From: Leifsonia sp. ku-ls
GTDB lineage: Bacteria > Actinomycetota > Actinomycetes > Actinomycetales > Microbacteriaceae
Length of the DNA: 46,805 bases
Direction: 5' to 3'
Assembly (NCBI GenBank): GCA_003367665.1
Contig: QKXI01000020.1
Coordinates: forward strand, 1 to 46,805
Shown: in pieces, positions 8,682 to 16,165 of the stretch
Position numbering within the stretch: the first letter of the stretch is position 1
How the letters are laid out: each line of letters begins with the position of its first letter
Notes under the pieces: generated by a model
The model's database searches: none
The model's input: the letters and a program-made list of their open reading frames with translations, nothing else
Told to the model about the DNA's origin: nothing
Program-made: the position numbers and the translations under genes

Positions 8682-9661
8682 TGACGCAGGAGGACCGGCC
8701 GTTCGGCCGCGGCGGGCTCACCGTCGGCCCCGTCGGCTACGGCGCGGCCGCGCTCGGCAACCTGTACGCCGCCCGGCCGGAGGACGTCTGGCCCGGCATC
8801 GTCCCGGCGGCGTGGGAGGCGGGCGTCCGCTACTTCGACACCGCACCGCACTACGGCCTCGGCCTCTCGGAGGCGCGGCTCGGCGCCGGCCTCCGCGACC
8901 GCCCCCGCGACGAATACGTGCTGTCCACCAAGGTGGGTCGCGTCCTCGAACCCAACCCGGACTACCGCGCGGGCGAGACCGACATCGCCAACCTGTTCGA
9001 CGTGCCGGCCACGCGCCGCCGCCGGCGGGACTACTCGCGCGACGGCGTTCTGCGGTCGGTCGAGGACTCGCTCAACCGGCTCGGCGTCGACCGCATCGAC
9101 GTGCTCCTGGTGCACGACCCCGACGAATACGAGCGCGAGGCCCTGGAGGGCGCCTTCCCCGCCCTGGAGGAGCTGCGCTCGCAGGGCGTCATCCGCTCCT
9201 ACGGCGCGGGCATGAACCAGACCGGGATGCTGACCCGCTTCATCCGGCGGACCGACCTCGACATCGTGATGTGCGCCAGCCGGTACACCCTGCTCGACCC
9301 GTCCGCCGAGCGCGATCTGCTCCCGACGGCCCAGGATCGCGGCGTCTCCGTCGCCGTTGCGGCCGTCTTCGCCTCCGGCATCCTGGCGACCGAGCGACCG
9401 AGGCCCGGCGCCACCGTCGAGTACGGCGCCGCCTCGCCGGAGCAGATCGCCCGGGTGGGTCGCATCGCGGACGTGGCGGAGCGGTACGGCACCACCGTCC
9501 CGGAGCTCGCCGTGCGGTTCGCGCTGCGCCACCCTGCCGTGTCGACGGTCGTGCTCGGCGCCGACACCCCCGAGCAGATCCGGCGGAACGCCGCCCTGGC
9601 GGACGCGACCGTGCCGGACGCGGTGTGGGAGGAGCTGCGCGCGGAAGGGCTGCTGGCGTGA
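8681..9661 (+). CDS. Aldo/keto reductase, probable L-fucose 1-dehydrogenase
   Basis: This 326-aa NAD(P)-dependent aldo/keto reductase has the catalytic tetrad D53, Y58 (FDTAPHYG), K84 (STKVG) and H145 (LVHDP). It resembles the L-fucose / D-threo-aldose 1-dehydrogenase group, which oxidises the sugar at C1 to the lactone. The ATG overlaps the TGA of the dehydratase gene by one base (TGATG). With the lactonase at 669 and FucD at 10547 it supplies the first step of a non-phosphorylating L-fucose route; no fucose isomerase or fuculokinase is present. The exact sugar is inferred from the neighbourhood. Confidence 0.82.
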   Translation: MTQEDRPFGRGGLTVGPVGYGAAALGNLYAARPEDVWPGIVPAAWEAGVRYFDTAPHYGLGLSEARLGAGLRDRPRDEYVLSTKVGRVLEPNPDYRAGETDIANLFDVPATRRRRRDYSRDGVLRSVEDSLNRLGVDRIDVLLVHDPDEYEREALEGAFPALEELRSQGVIRSYGAGMNQTGMLTRFIRRTDLDIVMCASRYTLLDPSAERDLLPTAQDRGVSVAVAAVFASGILATERPRPGATVEYGAASPEQIARVGRIADVAERYGTTVPELAVRFALRHPAVSTVVLGADTPEQIRRNAALADATVPDAVWEELRAEGLLA

Positions 9662-9663
9662 GG

Positions 9664-9710
9664 ATCCTGCATCCTCTATCCTCTCGGAACGGCTGGCGCC
9701 GACCTAGGAT
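9664..9710 (+). promoter_or_regulatory. gntR promoter: TAGGAT -10 and three ATCCT repeats
   Basis: ATCCT occurs at 9664, 9671 and 9678 with exact 7-base spacing, repeating the left half of the palindrome found at the other three fuc promoters. TAGGAT at 9705-9710 lies 6 bases before the ATG at 9717, which fits a leaderless transcript. The half-site array suggests weaker autoregulation (inference). Confidence 0.5.
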
Positions 9711-9716
9711 GTGCAC

Positions 9717-10424
9717 ATGACGATCCAATCGGGGGAACACTTTCTGCCGGCCCGGCGGGCGCTGGCGGACGACGTGTACGACGCCGTGCTCGGCCTGCTC
9801 ATGGACCAGGTGATCGAGCCGGGCAGCCGGGCGAGCATCGACGGCATCGCCCGGCAGCTCAACGTCTCGCCCACGCCGGTGCGGGAGGCGCTCGCGCGGC
9901 TCGAGTCGGAGGGGCTCGTGGTCAAGAAGGCGCTCAAGGGGTACACCGCCGCTCCGCTGCTGGACAGCGACGGCCTCCGCCAGCTGTTCGAGATGCGCCG
10001 GCTGCTCGAGCCGTACGCCGCCCGCAACGCCGCCGGCGAGCTGGACGCGGAGGCTCTGCGGCAGCTGGAGGAGCTGGTGGAGGCGATGCACCGCAGCGGC
10101 GAGGCGGCGCACACGGGCGAGGACCGCTTCAAGGACTACAAGGATTTCGCCAACCAGGACGCCGAGTTCCACCGGCTGATCGCGGAGCACTCGGGGAACG
10201 CGCTGCTGGCCGACGCGATCGCGCGGCTGCGCTCGCACATGCACCAGTACCGCATCTACTTTCGGCACGGCGTGGTGGAGGAGACCTCCGGCGAGCACGA
10301 GGCCGTGCTCGAGGCGCTGCGCAGCGGCAAGCCCGCGTCGGCCGAGAAGGCGATGCTCGACCACATCACGAAGTCGTACGCGCGCATCTCGGCCAGCCTG
10401 GCGGAGGCGGAACAGGCCGGCTGA
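9717..10424 (+). CDS. GntR-family (FadR/FCD) transcriptional regulator of the fucose locus
   Basis: This 235-aa protein has an N-terminal winged helix-turn-helix (about residues 12-80, with [20 protein letters not shown] as the recognition region) and a C-terminal all-helical FCD ligand domain. Candidate metal or ligand residues of the FCD pocket are D148, H152, H174/H176 and H194. The ATG at 9717 is preferred over the GTG at 9711 because TAGGAT sits 6 bases upstream, as in other leaderless genes in this window. The gene follows the importer-reductase operon and precedes fucD. It most likely represses the locus and is released by L-fuconate or a later intermediate (inference). Confidence 0.88.
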   Translation: MTIQSGEHFLPARRALADDVYDAVLGLLMDQVIEPGSRASIDGIARQLNVSPTPVREALARLESEGLVVKKALKGYTAAPLLDSDGLRQLFEMRRLLEPYAARNAAGELDAEALRQLEELVEAMHRSGEAAHTGEDRFKDYKDFANQDAEFHRLIAEHSGNALLADAIARLRSHMHQYRIYFRHGVVEETSGEHEAVLEALRSGKPASAEKAMLDHITKSYARISASLAEAEQAG

Positions 10425-10460
10425 CCGCCACGAGAGCCCGGCTGACCGCCACGAGAGCCC
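10419..10460 (+). repeat. Perfect 21-bp tandem duplication spanning the gntR stop codon
   Basis: GGCTGACCGCCACGAGAGCC plus one C occurs at 10419-10439 and again without a gap at 10440-10460. The unit includes the gntR TGA and the left arm of the downstream terminator, so the terminator has two alternative left arms. Confidence 0.9.
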
Positions 10461-10483
10461 GGCTCCTGCGGGGCCGGGCTCTT
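10454..10483 (+). terminator. Terminator of gntR
   Basis: A 10-bp stem, AGAGCCCGGC (10454-10463) with GCCGGGCTCT (10473-10482), has a 9-base loop and is followed by a short T-containing stretch. The duplicated left arm at 10433-10442 could form an alternative, longer-loop hairpin. It separates gntR from the fucD promoter. Confidence 0.7.
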
Positions 10484-10486
10484 ATG

Positions 10487-10519
10487 TTGCCATGGCCACC
10501 GCTATATCCAATAGGATAT
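10487..10519 (+). promoter_or_regulatory. fucD promoter with candidate GntR operator 3
   Basis: ATATCCAATAGGATAT at 10504-10519 is the most symmetrical of the three operator copies, with only the central two bases breaking the palindrome. It contains a -10 TAGGAT (10512-10517); TTGCCA (10487-10492) is a possible -35 with 19-base spacing. The fucD GTG is 30 bases downstream of the -10, so binding would block transcription. Confidence 0.65.
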
Positions 10520-10546
10520 TGGTTAGCCGAACGGAAGGACAACGGA

Positions 10547-11839
10547 GTGAGCATCGTCACCGGCTTCGAGACCCTGGATGTGCGATTCGAGACGTCGGCC
10601 ATGCTCGACGGCTCCGACGCGATGAATCCGGACCCCGACTACTCCGCCGCCTACCTCCGCGTGACCACCGACGCCGCCGACGGCCTCGAAGGGCACGCGT
10701 TCGTCTTCACGATCGGCCGCGGGAACGACGTGCAGGTCGCCGCGATCGAGGCGGTCGCCCATCGGGTGGTCGGCCGTGACGTCGAAGCGGTGCTCGACGA
10801 TCTCGGCGGCTTCTGGCGGGAGTTCGTCCACGACTCGCAGCTGCGCTGGCTCGGCCCGGAGAAGGGCGTCATGCACATGGCCATCGGCGCCGTCGTCAAC
10901 GCGTTCTGGGACCTCAAGGCCAAGCGCGCCGGCCTCCCCCTCTGGCAGCTGCTGGCGCGCATGAGCCCGGAGGAGCTGGTCGCGCTCGTCGACTTCCGCT
11001 ACCTCACCGACGCCCTCACCCCCGAGGACGCCCTCGCGGTGCTCCGGGCCGCCGAGCCGGGACGCGCGGCCCGCGAGGCCGAACTGCTCGCGTCCGGCTA
11101 CCCCGGGTACACCACGACGCCCGGCTGGCTGGGCTACTCGGACGACAAGCTCCGCCGGCTGGCCCGCGAGGCGGTGGAGCAGGGCTTCTCCCAGATCAAG
11201 CTGAAAGTCGGCGACCGGCTGGAGGACGACGTGCGGCGCCTCGGCATCGCCCGCGAGACCGTCGGCCCGGACATCCGCATCGCGGTCGACGCCAACCAGC
11301 GCTGGGACCGGGACCAGGCGATCGAGTGGATCCGAGCCCTCGCCCCGTTCGACCTCGCCTGGGTGGAGGAGCCGACCAGCCCCGACGACGTGCTCGCCCA
11401 CGCGGCCATCGCCCGGGCGGTGACGCCGGTCCCGATCGCGACGGGCGAGCACGGGATGAGCCGGGTGCTGTTCAAGCAGCTGCTTCAGGCCAAGGCGGCC
11501 GCCATCGTGCAGATCGACTCGACCCGCGTCGCCGGCGTGAACGAGAACATCGCCATCCTGCTGCTGGCGGCGAAGTTCGGCGTCCCGGTCTGCCCGCACG
11601 CCGGAGGGGTCGGCCTCTGCGAGGCGGTGCAGCACTTCTCGATGTTCGACTTCGTCGCCGTCTCCGGCAGCCAGGACGGCCGCATGATCGAGTACACGAC
11701 CCACCTGCACGAGCACTTCGTCTCGCCCGCGGTCGTCGAGGCCGGACGCTACCGGGCGCCGCTCACGCCGGGAACGGGCATGGAGATGCTCGCCTCGTCC
11801 CTCCGCGAGCACACGGTCGACGCCGCCCTGCTGGCCTGA
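10547..11839 (+). CDS. fucD: L-fuconate dehydratase
   Basis: This 430-aa enolase-superfamily enzyme converts L-fuconate to 2-keto-3-deoxy-L-fuconate. Residues K218, K220, D248, E274, E301, D324 and H351 fall at the positions I recall for the characterised Xanthomonas FucD. That supports both the function and the GTG start at 10547, which has AAGGA 7 bases upstream; longer in-frame starts would run through the operator. The conserved stretch [20 protein letters not shown] is typical of the FucD/ENOSF1 group. It is monocistronic, with its own operator-bearing promoter and a strong terminator after it. Confidence 0.92.
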   Translation: MSIVTGFETLDVRFETSAMLDGSDAMNPDPDYSAAYLRVTTDAADGLEGHAFVFTIGRGNDVQVAAIEAVAHRVVGRDVEAVLDDLGGFWREFVHDSQLRWLGPEKGVMHMAIGAVVNAFWDLKAKRAGLPLWQLLARMSPEELVALVDFRYLTDALTPEDALAVLRAAEPGRAAREAELLASGYPGYTTTPGWLGYSDDKLRRLAREAVEQGFSQIKLKVGDRLEDDVRRLGIARETVGPDIRIAVDANQRWDRDQAIEWIRALAPFDLAWVEEPTSPDDVLAHAAIARAVTPVPIATGEHGMSRVLFKQLLQAKAAAIVQIDSTRVAGVNENIAILLLAAKFGVPVCPHAGGVGLCEAVQHFSMFDFVAVSGSQDGRMIEYTTHLHEHFVSPAVVEAGRYRAPLTPGTGMEMLASSLREHTVDAALLA

Positions 11840-11848
11840 CCCGGCCGC

Positions 11849-11931
11849 CCCGCACGGTGCGCCGGGAGCGGGCGGATGCCGCCTTCATGCGCGAACGACG
11901 GCATCCGCCCGCCCCCGGCGCCCCGTGCGGG
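11849..11931 (+). terminator. Long inverted repeat acting as fucD terminator
   Basis: Arms of 33 bases (11849-11881 and 11899-11931) pair at about 31 positions around a 17-base loop; the inner part is GCGGGCGGATGCCG against CGGCATCCGCCCGC. No T-run follows, which is common in GC-rich actinobacteria. It isolates the fuc locus from the next gene. A second weaker hairpin (about 11983-12011) precedes the next ribosome binding site. Confidence 0.75.
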
Positions 11932-12024
11932 CCCGGTCACAGTGGGATCGAGCCGTGGGCGAGCGTCCGTCGGACACGCTACGGTCGGTTCGGGGCGCGA
12001 AACCCCCGACCAGGGAGGCGCCGA

Positions 12025-12843
12025 GTGATCCACCGAGTTCTCGTGGCCGGCGCGCTCGCCCTCGCCGCCGTCCTCGTGCTCGCCGGCTGCGGCGCGCCGG
12101 GGCCGTCGGCGTCCCCGGTGCGGCTGCCGCCCCTCGGCGCGCGGTTCGACTACCAGTTGGGCGCCGCCTACGACGCGCCGACGGGTGTCACGGTCGTCGA
12201 GCGCGACAGGACCGCGGCGCCCGCCCGCGCGGGCTACGACATCTGCTACGTCAACGGGTTCCAGACCCAGCCCGCGGAGTCGGAGCGGTTCGCCGCCGAC
12301 CATCCCGAGCTGGTGCTCCACACAGCGGACGGACCCCTCGTCGACGCGGGATGGCCGGACGAGTACCTCTTCGACACCTCGACCGAGGCGAAGCGAGCCG
12401 CCGTGGCCGCCCTCGTGGGCGTCTGGATCCGCGGCTGCGCCCGCCACGGCTTCGCCGCGGTGGAGATCGACAACCTCGACTCGTACACGCGCGCCCAGGG
12501 CGCGCTCACCGCGCAGGACAACCTCGCCCTCGCGGCCGAGTACGCCCGCATCGCCCACACCGCGGGTCTGGCCATCGCGCAGAAGAACACGGCGGATCAG
12601 ACACGACGGCTGAGAGCCGCGGGCTACGACTTCGCCGTCGCCGAGTCGTGCTCCCGGTTCTCGGAGTGCGACGCCTACACCGACGTCTACCCGGCGGTGT
12701 TCGACATCGAGTACGCCGACGAACTGGGCGCTGACGCGTTCGATCGCGCTTGCGCGGACCCGACGCGGCCGCCGTCCATGATCCTGCGCGACCACTCCCT
12801 GGTCGGTCCGGACAGCGCGCAGTACGTCTACCGCAGCTGCTGA
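12025..12843 (+). CDS. GH114-type secreted lipoprotein (endo-alpha-1,4-polygalactosaminidase family)
   Basis: This 272-aa protein has a lipoprotein signal (VLVLAGC, Cys about residue 23), so it is anchored outside the membrane. The body matches the GH114 TIM-barrel family: early CYVNGFQTQ, AVEIDNLDSY with the candidate catalytic acid after the fourth strand, IAQKNT, and the late AVAESC. The GTG at 12025 has GGGAGG 6 bases upstream. The family degrades galactosaminogalactan-like polymers in characterised fungal members; the bacterial substrate is unknown. It stands alone between the fuc terminator and the kdp operon and has no visible regulatory link to either. Confidence 0.8.
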   Translation: MIHRVLVAGALALAAVLVLAGCGAPGPSASPVRLPPLGARFDYQLGAAYDAPTGVTVVERDRTAAPARAGYDICYVNGFQTQPAESERFAADHPELVLHTADGPLVDAGWPDEYLFDTSTEAKRAAVAALVGVWIRGCARHGFAAVEIDNLDSYTRAQGALTAQDNLALAAEYARIAHTAGLAIAQKNTADQTRRLRAAGYDFAVAESCSRFSECDAYTDVYPAVFDIEYADELGADAFDRACADPTRPPSMILRDHSLVGPDSAQYVYRSC

Positions 12844-12855
12844 GGTCGCCGCGGC

Positions 12856-12951
12856 TCAGCGCAGCACAGGGTCGCCGCTCGGGGCGGTGAACCGCTCGAC
12901 CTCACGCAGGGTCGGGCTCGACTCCCAGTCGCCCGGCGTCATGCAAAGCAT
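12856..12951 (-). other. Possible 31-aa ORF or gene remnant downstream of kdpD
   Basis: A minus-strand frame reads MLCMTPGDWESSPTLREVER and continues to a TGA at 12856; the composition looks protein-like and two Cys residues precede the first Met. The frame stays open into the 3' end of kdpD, so an older longer gene is possible. No convincing ribosome binding site is seen and I recognise no family. It lies where kdpE would normally be but does not resemble a response regulator. Confidence 0.2.
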
Positions 12952-13031
12952 CGCCCCGCAGACGTTGGCGCGGTGCAGGCGCGTGCAAGCGGCCTCATCG
13001 TCCGAGGGACGACGGCCGCGCCCTCCGGCTC

Positions 13032-15515
13032 CTAGCCGTCGATCGGCAGGGCGACGACCATCGTGAGGCCTCCGGCCGGCGTGTCCTCCGCGGTGAGCGT
13101 GCCGCCCATCCCCTCGACGAAACCCTTGGTGAGGGCGAGTCCCAGGCCGATCCCGGCGGTGTTGTCCGTGTCGCCCATGCGCTGGAACGGGTGGAAGATC
13201 TCCTCCTTGCGGTCGTCGGGGACTCCCGGGCCGTGGTCGGAGACCCGCAGTTCGAGCATCCCGCCGAACGAGCTCGCGCTCAGGCGGGGCGGCCGGCCCT
13301 CCGGCGAGTAGCGCAGGGCATTGCTGAGCAGGTTGACGATCGCGCGGCGCAACAGCACGGGGTCGGCGGTGACCGGCGGGAGGTCGTCCGGGACATCGAT
13401 GCCCACCTCGCCCGGCTTGACCGCCAGCTCGTCGAGCACGAGAGGCAGCAGGTCCTCCAGGTCGACGGGCTGCAACGAGACGGCGAGCACGCCGGCCTGC
13501 ACCCGGCTCACGTCCAGCAGGTTCGTCAGGAGGTCGGACAGGTCGCGCAGGCTGACCTCCGCGGTGTCGAGGAGGTCCGCCTTGTCGCGGAGCGACAGTC
13601 GGCTTCCGGCCGACCGCAGGCCGGTGATCGCGGCGGTCGCGGCCGCCAGCGGCCTGCGCAGGTCGTGGCCGACGGCGGCGAGGAGGGCCGTCCGCACGCG
13701 GTCGGTCGCCTCCAACGGCCCGACCTCGTCGGCCGCGGTCCGCAGGTCGGCGTGCTCGAGCGCCGCATCCAGCTGGGCGACGATGACGGTGAGCAGGCGG
13801 CGGTCCGACGCCTGCAGGTCGTCGCCGAACAGTTCCAGCGTGCCGCGCTCCCCGACCGGGACCCGCGTGGGTTCGACGCCGGCCACGACCTCTCCGTCGA
13901 CGCTCTCGACCGCACCGTCGTCGGAGGTGAACCGCACCGCCTGCAGGCCGAACGCCTCCCGGGTGCGCGACACCAGAGACTGCACGGCGTCGCCGCCCCG
14001 GATGACGCTGCCCGCGATCGTCACGAGCAGCTCCGACTCCGCCGAGGCGCGGGCGGCGCTCCGCGTCCGGCGCGCGGACTGGTCGACGACAACGCTGACC
14101 AGGACGGCGATGACGATGTAGAGCGCGAGCGCGACCAGGTGCGTCGGCCGGCCGATGGTGAGCGTGTAGTACGGGCTGACGAACACGAAGTCGAGCGTCA
14201 GCCCGGACAGTACGGCCGCGAACAGGGCCGGCCAGATCCCGCCGACCAGGGCGACGACCACCACCAGGAGCTGGTAGCCCAGCGCCTCCGCGGTGAGGGA
14301 GTCGCCACTGCGGATCCGGGTCAGCAGCAGGGTCAGCAGCGGGCCGGCGACGAGGGCGAGCCCGAAGCCGTACACCCGGCGACGGACGCTGAGGGCGCCG
14401 GTGCGGCGGAACCGGGGCAGGTTCCGCCCGCCGGCGGCGGCGTGCGAGACGATGTGGACATCGATGTCGCCCGACTCGCGGATCACCGTGGCGCCTACCC
14501 CGGAGCCGGTGAGGAACGCGCTGATCCGGCTGCGCCGCGAGACGCCGATCACGAGCTGCGTCGCGTTGCTCGCCCGGGCGAACGCGACGAGCGCCTCGGG
14601 GATGTCGGTTCCGACGACCTGATGGTAGGTGCCGCCGAGCTGCTCGACCAGCGTGCGCTGCGCCGCGAGCGCGGCCGGGTCAGTCTCCCGCAGCCCGTCC
14701 TGGCTGGCCACGTGCACGGCGAGGAGCTCGCCGCTGCCGGAACGGGCGGCGACCCGCGCGCCGCGGCGGAGCAGCGTCTCGCCCTCCGGGCCGCCGGTGA
14801 GGGCGACCACGACGCGCTCCCGCGCCTCCCATTTCTCCTGGATGCCGTGCTCGGCGCGGTAGCGCTGCAGCGAGTTGTCGACCTCGTCGGCCAGCCAGAC
14901 CAGGGTCAGCTCGCGGAGGGCGGTCAGGTTGCCGAGGCGGAAGTAGTTCGACAGGGCGGCGTCGATCCGGGCGGCCGGATAGACCTGCCCGGCGGAGAGG
15001 CGGTCGCGCAGGGACTGCGGTGTGAGGTCGACGACCTCGATCTGGTCGGCGCTGCGGACGATCGCGTCGGGGATGGTCTCGCGCTGCGGGACCCCGGTGA
15101 TCTGCTCGACGACGTCGTTGAGCGACTCGATGTGCTGCACGTTGACCGTCGAGATCACGTCGATGCCCGCCGCGAGGAGCGTCTCCACGTCCTGCCAGCG
15201 CTTCTCGTTCGCCGAGCCGGGGGCGTTGGTGTGCGCCAGCTCGTCCACCAGTGCGATCTGCGGCCTTCGGGCGAGGACGGCGTCGAGATCCAGCTCGGTC
15301 AGGGTGATGCCGCGGTGCTGCACCGTCCGCCGCGGCACCCGTTCCAGCCCGTCAAGGAGCGCGGCGGTGGCCTCGCGTTCGTGGGTCTCCACCACCGCGA
15401 CCACGACGTCTTTGCCCAGGTCGTGCAGCCGATGCCCCTCCTCCAGCATCAGGTAGGTCTTGCCGACCCCGGGTGCCGCGCCGAGCAGCACCCGGAGCCG
15501 GCCTCGAACCGTCAT
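13032..15515 (-). CDS. kdpD: KdpD osmosensitive potassium-channel sensor histidine kinase
   Basis: This 827-aa membrane sensor kinase controls kdpFABC. The domains in order are KdpD N-terminal ATP-binding (Walker A GAAPGVGKT, 12-20; VDELAHTN near 90-97), a UspA-like domain (about 233-360), four membrane spans (about 383-478), a GAF-like region, then the kinase core with phospho-acceptor H617 (VGHDLRRPL), N-box NLLSNALRYSP, DHGPG (760-764) and GIGLGL (789-794). The ATG follows the kdpC stop by 6 bases. The partner response regulator KdpE, normally encoded immediately downstream, is absent; the next gene is an unrelated convergent GH114 gene. KdpE must be encoded elsewhere or KdpD signals to another regulator. 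Confidence 0.95.
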   Translation of the reverse strand: MTVRGRLRVLLGAAPGVGKTYLMLEEGHRLHDLGKDVVVAVVETHEREATAALLDGLERVPRRTVQHRGITLTELDLDAVLARRPQIALVDELAHTNAPGSANEKRWQDVETLLAAGIDVISTVNVQHIESLNDVVEQITGVPQRETIPDAIVRSADQIEVVDLTPQSLRDRLSAGQVYPAARIDAALSNYFRLGNLTALRELTLVWLADEVDNSLQRYRAEHGIQEKWEARERVVVALTGGPEGETLLRRGARVAARSGSGELLAVHVASQDGLRETDPAALAAQRTLVEQLGGTYHQVVGTDIPEALVAFARASNATQLVIGVSRRSRISAFLTGSGVGATVIRESGDIDVHIVSHAAAGGRNLPRFRRTGALSVRRRVYGFGLALVAGPLLTLLLTRIRSGDSLTAEALGYQLLVVVVALVGGIWPALFAAVLSGLTLDFVFVSPYYTLTIGRPTHLVALALYIVIAVLVSVVVDQSARRTRSAARASAESELLVTIAGSVIRGGDAVQSLVSRTREAFGLQAVRFTSDDGAVESVDGEVVAGVEPTRVPVGERGTLELFGDDLQASDRRLLTVIVAQLDAALEHADLRTAADEVGPLEATDRVRTALLAAVGHDLRRPLAAATAAITGLRSAGSRLSLRDKADLLDTAEVSLRDLSDLLTNLLDVSRVQAGVLAVSLQPVDLEDLLPLVLDELAVKPGEVGIDVPDDLPPVTADPVLLRRAIVNLLSNALRYSPEGRPPRLSASSFGGMLELRVSDHGPGVPDDRKEEIFHPFQRMGDTDNTAGIGLGLALTKGFVEGMGGTLTAEDTPAGGLTMVVALPIDG

Positions 15516-15521
15516 CGGGAC

Positions 15522-16145
15522 CTACTCGTCGCCGGCGGGGTCCATCGCCGCCAGGGCGATGTTCAGCTGCAGCACGTTGACCGTCGGCTCGCCGAGGTAG
15601 CCGAGGTCGCGCTGTTGGATGTGGCTGTCCACCAGCGCGCGCACCCGGTCCGGGCTGATCCCGCGCGCCTTCGCCACGGCGTCCACCTGCAGCAGCGCGA
15701 ACGCCGGCGAGATGTGCGGGTCCAGCCCCGACCCGGAGGCGGTCACGGCGTCGGCGGGGATCCGGTCGGCGGGCACGCCGTCCGTCTTCTCGATGGCCTG
15801 CGTGCGTTCCCTGACCGCCTTCAGCAGGTCGGCGTTGTTCGGACCGAGGTTGCTGCCGCTGGACGCGCCACCGTCGTAGCCGTCGCCGGCGGCGGAGGGC
15901 CGCGACTGGAACCACTGCGGCAGCGCGTTCCCCTTCTTATCGGTGAACGACTGCCCGATCAGCGACGAGCCGACGACCTTCCCGTGCGAGGTCGCCGTCG
16001 ATCCGTTGGCCTGGCTCGGGAAGGCGAGCTGCCCGATGCCGGTGACCACCAGCGGGTAGGCGATGCCGAGCACCGCGGTGAACACGAGCAGCGCCCGAAG
16101 GGCGACCCCGTACTGGCGCCCGGTGCCGCGTGCCGTTGCATTCAT
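15522..16145 (-). CDS. kdpC: Potassium-transporting ATPase subunit C
   Basis: This 207-aa subunit stabilises the KdpFABC pump and helps K+ binding. One N-terminal membrane span (about residues 14-37) is followed by a periplasmic-side domain with family blocks FQSRPS, SNLGPNN, ASGSGLDPHIS and VNVLQLN. GGAA lies about 6 bases before the ATG. The gene sits between kdpB (20-base gap) and kdpD (6-base gap). Confidence 0.95.
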   Translation of the reverse strand: MNATARGTGRQYGVALRALLVFTAVLGIAYPLVVTGIGQLAFPSQANGSTATSHGKVVGSSLIGQSFTDKKGNALPQWFQSRPSAAGDGYDGGASSGSNLGPNNADLLKAVRERTQAIEKTDGVPADRIPADAVTASGSGLDPHISPAFALLQVDAVAKARGISPDRVRALVDSHIQQRDLGYLGEPTVNVLQLNIALAAMDPAGDE

Positions 16146-16165
16146 GATGAGTTCCGTTCCTGGTT

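Noticed and set aside
12844-13031. Remnant of kdpE in the kdpD-GH114 spacer
   Set aside because: The minus-strand translation shows no receiver-domain or winged-helix features; only an unassigned short frame is present.
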